From contig JAPWDM010000004.1 of assembly GCA_035578155.1 (NCBI GenBank), forward strand, positions 33,683,887 through 33,747,886: DNA of 64,000 nucleotides, written 5' to 3'. The notes below the pieces were generated by a model. That model saw only the letters and a program-made list of their open reading frames with translations, ran no database searches and had not been told where the DNA came from. Origin of the DNA: Brachynemurus nebulosus (taxonomy: Eukaryota > Arthropoda > Insecta > Neuroptera > Myrmeleontidae). Positions 22,886 through 33,621 of the stretch are shown one piece after another. Numbering within the stretch: the first letter of the stretch is position 1; each line of letters begins with the position of its first letter. Made by a program: the position numbers and the translations under genes.

Positions 22886-23574
22886 GGTGGTGAGGACACC
22901 TATAGCAGCTGCCCTTGGCACCCATGAGGGATATTTATCCCCCATTGGTGTCAAGGAGGCTAAGGGTTCCAGGGGTAGTTTATGCGCAATACAGTAATCT
23001 TCGGATTCCATTAGCCTCTGACTATCCAAGATCGGCACCGTTCCTTCTCGAGGTACCACCGTTGTCACGAACGGTGTCGGATCGACAGTTCATTTTTTCA
23101 ACCTATCTTTTTATTTCGTTTCGTTTTTATTGTTTTTTGTTTTCGTTATTTTTATTTCTTTTTGTTTCAGATTTTCTTTTATCTTTTGTTTCTTTTTTTG
23201 TTTTTGGTTTTGTTTTGTTTTCGTTTTTTTCAATGTTGTCCCAACTTAAAGTCATCTTCGGGACCCACACTAGCTCGTGTGTGGCTTAGCGGCGTTGCCT
23301 GGAAAAGGGGATCCTGGTGACTGAGGGAAGCCGTTACTTGCGAGTACGGCGGAACAACACGTCACTTCGGCCCTGGCTTCAGGCATAGACCGTGGCTGCG
23401 GTTATGCACCGGCCGCAGTAAATTCGAGCGCCCCGGAGTCGTGCGTGTCACTGGGGCAATGTGCTTCGTCCCTAGGGCCCCTCATTCCCGTATCCCTGGC
23501 GTGGGAGTCCCACCTCCCTTATGAGGCTCCGTGGAGGGTGGGGAGCGGGGTGGGGGTTTGTTTGTGTTACTTTT

Positions 23575-26500
23575 ATGGGAGAGTCAAACTTAATTACAAA
23601 GGGCGAGTCCGGGCCCTCCAAACCGGACGCGAACCCTGCTCCGCCGCCGTCATCTGGCGTGAGCATTGGTAGCGAGACACGTCCCGCTACCGCGTCTGAT
23701 GTACCCCCTCCACAATCCAGTGGAGTGAGTACGAAAACGAAAAGGGGTATTCCTCCCCACCAAAAAAAGGAAAAAATCGTGGGAGTCCAATGCAATTGGA
23801 CTCCTCAAGAATGCAAGTTATAAATTATGTGAAGTTCTTAGTGATCAAGCCAAAAGAAGGTGACTTCAGTAAAATCAGTCCCTTCCTTTTGGCCAAACTA
23901 GTTAAAGATACAATTGGGCAGGTTAAAGATGCCAAGCTATCGGGCAAAGGGTTGCTCGTAGAGGCAATCTCACCGGCACAATCTGAGAAAATACAGAACT
24001 TAAAGGAATTAGGACAGTACGCGGTTGAGGTGACGCCTCATGGAGTATTAAATTACTCCAGAGGGGTCATTATTCACCCTTCATTAGCGTACTGTACCCT
24101 GGAAGAGATAGTGTCGGAGATGTCTCCACAGGGGGTAATAGAGGCCAAAAGGTTGAAATATAATAGGGGGAATAAACAACCAGAATCCCCCTCATACTGT
24201 TAACTTTCAACAAGACCACACTACCAAGAGAAGTGGTCATTGGTCTCTTCAACAAAGTGGACGTGCGACCGTACATACCAGCACCTATGAGGTGTTATCA
24301 CTGTCAACGGTACGGACACGTCTCACAGCGTTGTAATGTAGAACAACAGATATGCGTGTGTGGTAAGCCGCTACACGAGGGACAACCGTGCGGCGAACCA
24401 ATAAAATGTATAAACTGCGGGGGCAATCACTCGGCTAAGTCGAGGAATTGCCCCATCTTTAAGCAAGAGTCAGCCATCCAAGAGCTGAGAGCCCTGGAAC
24501 GATTATTATATCCAGAGGCACGACGTAAGCTTTTGGGCAATACGCCCCGTCGTTCAGCCTTGGATGGATACGCACGCGCTGTTGCTGCTCCCGCCCCTTC
24601 AGCGGCTGATAAAAATAAAGAAATAAAAGAAATAAAAGACACGATGAAGATGATGCAGCAAACAATGCAGAGAATGCAAGAGAGCCTTATGCGCTCTGTG
24701 GGTGTAGCTAGTTCTACCCCCACAACAGCCGCTGCTGCGCCAGCCATGGTCCCTGAGACCAAAAGGGTTATCAAAACAACCCCTCAGGGACCAGTAATAA
24801 GAACAGTGACGTCTTCTCCCAAGAAGACTTCACCGAAAAAATCATCCCCGGAGAGAAGACGTCATAGCGAGGGGGAAAAGGAGGTGGCCAAATCCCGGTC
24901 CCCGAAAAAGGAACCCGCCACCTCACAACCGGAGGCGGAATTCATTCCGCCCCCACCATTGACGGCTCCGCTACCACAGCGGCCGTCCAGACCGGGTACA
25001 CCAACACGCCCGGTCACCCCCCTCCCGAGTCATTATACACCACAACAAAGTGACTCGGAAATGTCTACAGCGTCGGTACGGACGGGCGTAAAACGCCCGA
25101 CGTCCGACGCTTATACAAATACCTCGGCTACGGAGTCTGACAACTCCAACCAAAAATTACCATTAAAGTTTCTAGGACTCATATTCGACAAACAACTTAC
25201 GTGGCGCCCACACCTCCAAGCCTTAGCTGCGAGTTGTCGCAGGACAATCAACATGCTTAAGTGCTTGGCTGGTGCATCGTGGGGTGCGGGCCGGGAGTCG
25301 TTGCTTCGCCTGTACCAATCGCTAGTTCTGACTAGGATTGATTACGGCAGCATTGCTTATTCCTCCGCCCGGGCGTCTGCGCTTCTACTCCTAGATCCTG
25401 TTCACCATGCAGGCATACGACTGGCTACGGGAGCATTTCGAACGAGCCCTTCTATGAGCCTCTGCGTAGAGTCGGGCCTTCCTCCGCTGCGACTGAGACG
25501 TGAGCGTCTCTTGCTCAATTATGCAGCGGGGGTATATACAACATATAAACTACCCGACTCTATTCAGATACCGTTTACAGGGGCTCTACGGTCGACGTCC
25601 CACCATAAGTCGACCAGTGGCCGTTCGAACGCAGGAGTTATTAGACAGTCTGCACTTACAGTTCGCCAAGGTACTTCCCAAACGTCCTATGGAAGTACCT
25701 CCTTGGCTGATCCCTAACGTAAGGTGTCGTTTCGACCTGACTGGTCTCAACAAGGAGGAGACCAGTTCATTCGAATATTGATCCCGCTTTTATGAGATCA
25801 TTAGCGAACTTGACTCTCTCTGCATATACACAGATGATTCCAAAACAGCTACGGGTGTTGGAAGTGCCATCGTCATTCGTGACGATCCTCACGCTTGGTC
25901 ACTTTCTCCCCAGGCCACTGTGTATACTGCAGAACTATTTGCTATTTTGCAAGCCCTGCGATTCTGTCAAACATCCGAAGACAGCGCATTCCTCATTTGT
26001 TCCGACTCGTTGAGCGCGTTGCAAGCGATCTGCCACTCTCATACCATCGATCCACTGGTGCAGAACATCCGAACGTGTCTCTACATGCTCCGCCAAAAGT
26101 CTATCACCTTCTTTTGGATTCCCGGACATGTGGGGATACCTGGCAATGAACTCGCCGACCAGGCAGCACGTCATGCAGCCGAAGTCGGTGAGCCACAGGA
26201 CATTGCCATACGCCCAGAGGATCTGAGAGTGTGCATTAGATCCGCGATCGATTCAAATTGGCAGCGTGAGTGGAACAACCTCACGGCTAAGCTCAGACAG
26301 GTGAAACCTGAGGTCCGAAGAACTCCGGCACCTGTAAATCTGAGCCGGCGAGAGAGTGTGGCCCTGACGCGTTTACGCTTGGGCCACACGGCGTTAACAC
26401 ATCGTCATCTTCTCGCCGGTGAGGATCAGCCAAGGTGCACCGCCTGCGGGACGGCGCTGACCGTGAGGCATATAGTTGAGGAATGTGTAACCTTTGAGCC

Positions 26501-26618
26501 ATTGCGCCAGAGGTTGCAGCTCCCAAATAATGTAGCCAACGCTCTTAGTTATGATGCTGTCTCTGAAAGAAGGATGATTGAATTTCTCAGAAATTCGAAC
26601 CTTCTTCAGAGACTGTAG
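23575..26618 (+). pseudogene. I-like gag fused to RT thumb and RNase H
   Basis: Gag starts at MGESNLITKGESGPSK (23575). It is read in three frames, with shifts near 23815 and 24185, and carries the usual block ISPFLLAKLVKDTIGQ ... LNYSRGVIIHPSL, then three zinc knuckles (CYHCQRYGHVSQRC, CVCGKPLHEGQPC, CINCGGNHSAKSRNC; 24300-24455), a helical KMMQQTMQRMQESL segment and a basic Pro/Ser-rich tail. Near 25145-25160 the frame passes directly into LKFLGLIFDKQLTWRPHL, the C-terminal side of the RT, so endonuclease and RT catalytic core are deleted but the join is in frame. A further shift lies near 25580 and a TGA at 25779. RNase H keeps its acids (CIYTDDSKT, TAELFAI, ICSDSLSAL, GNELADQAA). A CxxC...H...C finger (CTACGTALTVRHIVEEC) precedes the stop. 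Not autonomous. Confidence 0.85.
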
Positions 26619-26754
26619 GGGCTTTACATCTCTAAATTTTATTCTAAGTCGTCTCTTGTTTCTCCCCCGACATATAATTTTACCGCAGTCGATTTTAATT
26701 TTTTTGTGTCAAAGAAGTTTTTGTGATCGTCTTAATTTATTTATTTATTACCTA

Positions 26755-27420
26755 TACCCTGTTCCAGCTGGTCTGGCAGGGTACTTTTAGTCTTTCGTTA
26801 TGCCACTAAGGGCCTTTTACACCCTTAGTGGTACTGTTGTTATTTATACAAGTTGTTTTGTTGTTGTTATTGTTTTTTATCGATGTACTACCGAAGGCCT
26901 TTTACATCCGAGATGGTACATCATTTGTTTTTACTACCTGTGATATTTTGTTATGCCGCTGTAGGCCTGTTGTTATGGCTCTACAGCGGTATTGTTTTAA
27001 CTCCTTATTACGTCACTGGTCGGCCTCTGGCCTCCCAGTGACGCAATAAATTTTATCTGTGATACCTTTAGTGAGATTTTTTTTCTAGTCGTTTGTGTGT
27101 TTCTAGTCTGGTTCCTCCACCCCGGTGCTATTTACAGCCCGGGGGGAGTCACAGCGATGGTCTTCAGACCTTGGTGACCGGACGCTTTGTCTAGTACTTG
27201 TCGTACCGTCACCAAGGACTGTCCGCTCCTGTTAAGCCCTGGGATGGCAGGGCCCATCGTTGGTTTTTATTTGTGTATGTTTGTCCCTTGTCTATTGTAT
27301 TTATGTGTTCCTGTCTGTTTTGTGTATGTTTTTATCTTTATCGTCTATGGCGGCGCATGCCCTTGGTAGGCGATGCCGCCGGGTGTTGCTGACCGCGCCA
27401 TCAACCGGCAGCAGTACCCC
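26755..27420 (+). other. I-like 3' UTR: string of about ten hairpins
   Basis: Perfect or near-perfect stems follow one another: TACCCTG/CAGGGTA (26755-26783), CCACTAAGGG/CCCTTAGTGG (26803-26831), GATGTAC/GTACATC (26882-26922), CCGCTGTAG/CTACAGCGG (26956-26989), CGTCACTGG/CCAGTGACG (27011-27043), CCCCGG/CCGGGG (27120-27144), CCTTGGTGAC/GTCACCAAGG (27169-27217), GCCCTG/CAGGGC (27236-27253), GGCGGC/GCCGCC (27349-27380) and GGGT...GCTG/CAGC...ACCC (27381-27419). Linkers repeatedly contain CTGTGATA. Copies at 54629-55440 and 47186-47672 (minus strand) keep the stems with paired substitutions. Confidence 0.8.
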
Positions 27421-30400
27421 AATTTCAATTAAAAAAAAAAATAATAATAATAATAATAACAACACGGGAAGTAGCGCTCCCGGAGTCCCCGAGCTAAGAA
27501 CAGGTACTTTTTAGTACCTGGTGCGTTCGAGTCAACCCGCGCAGAAATGGTTGTCCCTGTGACCGGGTTAACTACCCCTAACAGGTAATTAATAGTCTCT
27601 GACTCACGAACTAGAAAGGCTGGTCTCTCGGGTGGGCCCGCAGAAAAAGAAGAATCCAGTCAAGTGTCATCTTCTCGTCTCGTTGGCCTGGAGTGGACGG
27701 ACAGCTTGAGACGCGATCTACTCACGTGCCGCGCACAAAGTGAGCCAAATAAGAGGGGGTACATGGCAAGGATGCACGCCATATGGTGCCAGATGCATTC
27801 TGAACACTCTTTAACGCCATAAAACCTGCGTGACCATGTAGCCCGAATTATAAAACTAAACATACCTACCGGACATGACGACAATCGAGAAGCTCGCAAA
27901 GAAGCTAGGGTTGCTGAAACTGCGGTGGTGGAAGTTGAATAAGATTCTGCAGTCAATGGTGAGAGCTTGGCCAATATTAACATCACAGAGCAGGATCAAC
28001 CATGGTGACAGCATAGTTACTGAGGCACAGACGCACTTGTTAAGTTAAGCCAACACAAATACTGTGCTAGAGTTTAACATTAGAACAAGTTTAACTCCCA
28101 CACAGAATGATGCCGATCTAAATAAATCCCTTTCTGTCTCAGACAGTTTAAGAAAACAATTTCGCGATCTTCTCGATACCGATTTAGACTTTGGCAAACG
28201 ACCACGTCCCAAATAACGACGGACGTATGTAAATGGCGAACTTCTGACCCCACTAAACGAAATTTTAGACGATCATCTATCCTCATCCAGTGATCTCACC
28301 GACGTCGACAACGCAGTATATGCAGCGATGCGTGTCCTGACCCCATGTACTAAGCAGCAAAAGACTGCAGAGGAGAAGGCACGTATTCGTATTAAACAAA
28401 TTGACACCAAGGTGAGAGCACTATGACAGCTGGTATCGCGTATCCAATGTGTGATAGAATATATTTAGACCAACAGGCGTTTTACGCGAAAGGTACGGGC
28501 TTTTGCCAGAGAACTACGGTACCGCTATCACACAATCAATTAGGACAATCTGTTGGCCATCAAACAGACACATTTAGATAAGATACGTGCATTGGCCTTG
28601 GCCAAGAAGAAATTAGCCCGGCTTGAACGGTGTATTCGGGAAAATAAAATCTTTAACTCGAATCCTTCACGCCTGTTCGTATCTAAAAGCCCTGTCGTTG
28701 AGCAACCACTGACGGTTGACGCAATAGAGGATTATTGGCGGGAGATGTATGAGACGACTAAACAGACTGACTTGGACTGTATTCCTATCAGCCAGTTTAG
28801 ATGGTACTGCAAACAACTTAACAAAGTTCCATCTCATACCATTATAACATCTATTGATAAAGAGGAAATCGAACTTGCTTTCAAAGGCAAGAAAAACTAT
28901 TCGGCTTCGAGCATTGATGGAATAACGAATTTTTGGTGGAAGAAGTTCACTAGTATCCACCACCACCTTGCCCGTATATTTTCAAATTGGTTATTCAACT
29001 GTGAGCAAATTCCATCGTGGCTCGCTGAAGGAAGAACAGTCCTAATACCTAAAAAAGGAGACCTATCACAACCACAGAACTACAGACCGATAACATGCCT
29101 GAACACTGTGCATAAAGCGTTCACTTCCATTCGAACGATACGAACGCATCTTGAAGGCGATTGAACCAGTGTGGGATTGGACTATGAACAACGAGGTTCA
29201 AAGATCCAATGAACACGGCCTGGGTGGATTATTGAAAAGCATTTGACACAACGTCACATAAGCTCATTATCTATTTGCTCCATTGTCTGCGAGTCCATCC
29301 CGACATTATTAAATGTATTGAACACCTGTTGGCGCTCTGGAAAACAAGGTTTACAATAACATCCGGTGAACACGTTGTGTCAACGGAGTTAGTGACATAC
29401 AAAGTAGGTGTATACCAAGGAGACAGCCTCAGCCCACTTTTGTTTTGCATCTCGTTGTTGCCCCTGTCAATCAGCCTGAGAGAGGAACCCGGCTACTTGT
29501 GTGGCCCGGTAGGAAATCGCGAGCATAAAGTCACACATTTATTTTATATGGATGACTTAAAACTGTATGCCTCGTCGGAGAGTGATCTCAACTGCGCTCT
29601 AAAATTAACACACGAACACACGCACGCGATCAGTATGGAGTTCGGACTGGACAAATGCGCGGTGGTGCACTGTGGTGTAGTTCCGAAGTATGTTGTAGTT
29701 CCGAATTTTGATTCACTCGCCCAATTAGTGGATGGAAGCATCATAGAACATCTTGATGAAGGAACGACCTATACGTACCTTGGTGTTGGCGAAAATCATA
29801 TCCAGGATGTACGGAACATGAAGGCCGCCTTAATTAGTAGATATAAGCGCCTTCTCCGACAAATTTGGAGTTCCGAATTGTCGGCGAAGAATAAGACCAG
29901 CGCTACAAATATGTTAGCCATACGATGCCCATCCTTTTATATAATTTTGGCTCAATTAAGTGGAATGTGAATGAATTGGAGGAATTAGACCGAGACACGC
30001 GAAAAATAATGAACTTCAATCGTAGTTTGCATCCACGCGCACCGACACAAGGACTTTACCTCCCACGAGACCAAGGGGGTAGGAGGCTCCTGTCAATCGA
30101 ACGTTTACATGATCGTATAGTCTTAGGTACAGCTTATCGTGTACTTAACAGTTCAGACCCGCTTTTGCAACTCGTCAGGGACCACGAGCTTGCTGGCGTA
30201 GGCGCATTTTTATTCACAGCAGCGCAACGTGCCGCCAATATCTTGGGCTTAGTCTTCGATCCACGTAATCGCGACGATGATAGTAGCATTCTTTCATCAT
30301 CACAGTCGTGCCAAAAGTCCGTAATCAAGAGAGCCGAGCAACAACACTTGCTCAATAAACATCGCGACAAAGTTCACCACGGTATGTTCTACCGTCATCT

Positions 30401-30666
30401 TGACAACCTTGACCTTTCGAGCGAACTCACTTGGGCTTTCTTGAGAGCTAATGGACTTAAATCGGAAACGGAGGGCTTTATTATTGCAGCTCAAGATGGA
30501 GTGTGGAACACCTTGACTCACCAAAAATAGCCTTGGTTGGCAGCACACCTTTGTTGCCAACCAAAAGTGCAAGATCTTTTGGAACATGCCGGTTGCAACT
30601 ACCAGGCGATTGAACTCTAATAAGCCTGATATTGTGCTCCAAAATTTAATATCTCGAACTATGTAT

Positions 30667-33015
30667 TGTAGCAATAATTATTGCTACATGTGATCAATCA
30701 ATTCAACATTTACTTTGGAAATCGATAATAAAACTTTAATCTAATTAATAAATAATCGATATGTAAAAATGTCAAAGATACTGACATCTAACATTTATAT
30801 TTGAAATTAATATCAGTCCAATATGTCATCTCAAAGAATTCAAAAAAATCAATTATATATGTATATATATTAACGACATCTACTGTTATAGTTTCAAATT
30901 GATATCTAGGCACAATGTAAAAAACTAATTACACGTTTGCAGAAATCTGAAATTTAAATTTATAACAAGTGCGTACATTATTTAATTAAACATTTATTTT
31001 TCAAAAAAATATAATTAACAAAACAAATTACATAATTAAATAAGTAACTTATACAAATTAAAAAAGACACAAGACAGTGAGTTAGAAAGGAGTTAGCGAG
31101 AAGCTCTTCTCGTGTGGCCTTCGGGCTGCACACATCCAAAATAAAAAAAATATATGTATATTTTAAAATTAGTTTAAGTATCATTTATTTAAGTGTATTA
31201 TTGAAAATTACAAATTCATCATTGTTAAGATAAGTATTATTTTTACTATAACATATTTGGAAATTTACTTAAACATAATCGAAAAATAATTTATATTTAA
31301 ATGGTTAGAAAATAATTAAACGTAGCATGTAGGATAATTTTTAAATTTTGAAAAATCGTATAATTAATTTAATATAAATATATTTTGGAAATTTATTTAA
31401 ACTAAAATAAAGGATAATTTATATATATATTAGATAGATAAAAGGAAAAATAATTAAATGTAACATGTAAAAAAATAATTTACATTTAAATATTTAACGT
31501 CGTTTGTACTTTCGCATTCATCCAGATTTCCAAAAGATTTCCTGGGGATTCAGCAAAAAAGTCTACGACTAAAAATAACTTATAGTTTACGAATATTATA
31601 GTTTATTAAATTGATAAGTTTATAATTTATTTTTCCGACATGTAAGTCGATGCGGCGAACGTAAAGTTCAGCCAGTATAGTTTAAAGTTAATTTAAATTT
31701 AGTTTCCGACATGTAAGTCGATGCGGCGAACGTAAGGTTCAGCCAGTATAGTTTAAAGTTAATTTAAATTTAGTTTCCGACATGTAAGTCGATGCGGCGA
31801 ACGTAAGGTTCAGCCAGTATAGTTTAAGGTTAATCTAAATTTAGTTTTCCCGACACTTACGTCGATGCGGCGAACATCAGTTCTGCCAGTATAGGTTAAG
31901 TTAATTTAAATTTATTTAATTCGTTATTAAGTAAGTTTTCAAATATTTCAATATTGTCTTAATAATTTAATATTCTTTCAATTACGTAATATTTCCGGTT
32001 TAAAAAAATTAAAAAACACGTGTAACCTTTACTAATATTTCGATATCTGGTATAATCTTTTAAATCATATAATTTATTTACGAAATATAACTTATAAAGT
32101 AACTTTCGATATTATTTCAATTCAATTTAATAGTAATTTTGCAAAATAATATAGTTATCTGATATAATCCTTTAAATCGTATAATTTATTTGCGAAATAG
32201 AACTCGTAACGTAACTTTCTAAAACATTTTAATTTAAATCTAATTTTATTTTTGTCATATCGACTAATTTACAATTTCATAAAATTTGGTACTTATAAAA
32301 TACTTATACAGGTTGTTCTAGTCATAAATTTTAAAAACACAATTATAAAATTTCAAATAGTGACATCAATTTAATTTAATTAATAACATATCTTTAGAAA
32401 ATATATTTTATAGCAATATTTAAAATCGTTCCGTAAAATTCGAAACTTCAAATTTATATTTAAGTCAAAAGTGTATAAATTTACCAACTGATGTGGTGAT
32501 ACATTCCCATAGCCAGTACACACCATATACTTATATCGTGCGTCTCGGTTTGGAAAGTATGACCACACCAAAGACTAAGATGCAAATTCTATTTTAAAAT
32601 ACATTATGTAAATTTATTTCAATCTTGTAATTGTTTATTGTAAATTCAAAGATTCCAAATACTGTAATTCAAAAATTGTTTCTAGTCACCTTTTGTTGTA
32701 ATAAAATTGTTATTTATGAATTTTCGTATTTCTAATTTAAAAACCACCCTTTTAGTAGTCGAAAGAAAAATTTAGGTTATTTGGGGATCTCATGGTTTTG
32801 GGAAAACGATCTGCGACCATAATCTTCCACTGCCACTCACTCTTGTCTCCATAAGACCCGGAGAAATGCTCTGCTGATCGAAACCCCAATCAACCCGTAA
32901 AGTAGCACTCAAGTTTAACCCCTCAACCAATAATTAATCAACAAATATAAATATAATAAATAATAATAATATAATTTAAATTATTTAAATTTTTAATTTT
33001 TAATTTTTTGCTACA
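30667..33015. mobile_element. 2.35-kb insertion, candidate solo LTR
   Basis: It interrupts the R4-B endonuclease and duplicates 4 bp: GTAT at 30663-30666 and again at 33016-33019; removing the insert and one GTAT restores the family sequence. The ends are TGTAGCAA and TTGCTACA, i.e. TG...CA with an 8-bp inverted repeat, and the left end extends into a perfect 22-bp palindrome. There is no frame over about 70 codons. It has AATAAA-type signals (about 32700), a UUCG-capped stem-loop near 31115-31136 and 71-bp tandem repeats. TG/CA ends with a 4-bp duplication fit a solo LTR of a Gypsy- or BEL-type element; a non-autonomous Ginger-like DNA transposon (TGT ends, 4-bp duplication) is the main alternative. 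Confidence 0.7.
31632..31905. repeat. 71-bp tandem repeat, four units
   Basis: Units start at about 31635, 31706, 31777 and 31849, each with CGACATGTAAGTCGATGCGG, GTTCAGCCAGTATAG and TTAATTTAAATTTAG. The fourth has CGACACTTACGTCG, which keeps the CGAC/GTCG stem although the loop has changed. Internal repeats like this are common in LTR regulatory regions. Confidence 0.9.
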
Positions 33016-33579
33016 GTATGTTATCGAGTTCTCTACTCCGGCGGAAACTAGCATAGTCGAAAAGGAGGAGCCAAAAAGGATTAAATATCAAGATCTAATA
33101 CATGAACTGCGACAACTGAACCCGGGCTATACTGTCCACTTGGTCGTACTTATAATCGGATGTCTGGGGAGTATGCATAACTCCTTTATGCGCAATCTTA
33201 ACATCATTCCGGGTTGTAGATCTCATGCGAACATGTTAGCGGCGACAATGCAGAAAGAAGTTATTATCGGAACGTTCCGCACGCTTCGGTCGCACGAGAC
33301 GAATTTTTCCGGGAGTTTATGAACACCTTTGAACCCCATGCCTCGTTTAGAGCGGGTCCTCGAACATTCATTGGGCCTGCCCTCGAATCTCCCACTGTTT
33401 GGTCTTGCAGGGAGGTTCGGGGATTTATTAGGTAGGGAAGACCAGGAAGGGGGTGCTGTATGACGGAAATAACGTACCTGACATTAGAAGTCCCTGGACT
33501 GGTATGCTGTACGGACATTTTTTCCTCCGCCTGGGGGTTTTTGAAGTGCAGTCGCGATTTTTAATGTTAAACTTTCACC

Positions 33580-33581
<2 letters not shown>

Positions 33582-33620
<39 letters not shown>

Positions 33621-33621
33621 T
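33582..33621. repeat. (TAA)n between two R4-B copies
   Basis: A run of AAT units joins the 3' end of copy A to the 5' end of copy B. Confidence 0.95.

Larger units (their letters stand above)
22886..27459 (+). mobile_element. I-clade-like non-LTR element, internally deleted
   Basis: A 4.5-kb copy with a recognisable 5' end (shared over about 190 bp with 56083-56268), a 5' UTR with a T-rich tract (23090-23230), gag, the end of ORF2, a structured 3' UTR and an A/TAA tail (27430-27459). An intact I-type element would carry an AP endonuclease and full RT between gag and the RT thumb; both are absent here. The element starts and ends in TAA repeats. It is immediately followed by an R4-B element in the same orientation. 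Confidence 0.8.
27460..33579 (+). pseudogene. R4-B element, copy A: broken and split by an insertion
   Basis: An R4/Dong-like element beginning just after the TAA tail of the I-like copy (CAACACGGGAAGTAGCGC; about 55 bp short of the family 5' end) and ending at TGCAGTCGCGATTT... before (AAT)n at 33582. Compared with copy B it has many stops and shifts through the Myb-like and finger regions. RT blocks remain readable: KKLARLERCIRENK (28600s), GVYQGDSLSPLLFC, LFYMDDLKLYASS (29275-29970) and LPRDQGGRRLLSIERL (to 30530). About 120 codons with the CCHC finger are deleted at 30530. The endonuclease is interrupted by the 30667-33015 insertion and resumes at 33020 as YVIEFSTPAETSIVEKEE ... FSGSL. 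The catalytic PD remains recognisable before the break. Confidence 0.85.

Noticed and set aside
31115..31136. Structured RNA gene suggested by a UUCG-capped stem
   Set aside because: A single short hairpin within the 2.35-kb insertion; no further structure or known family could be recognised.
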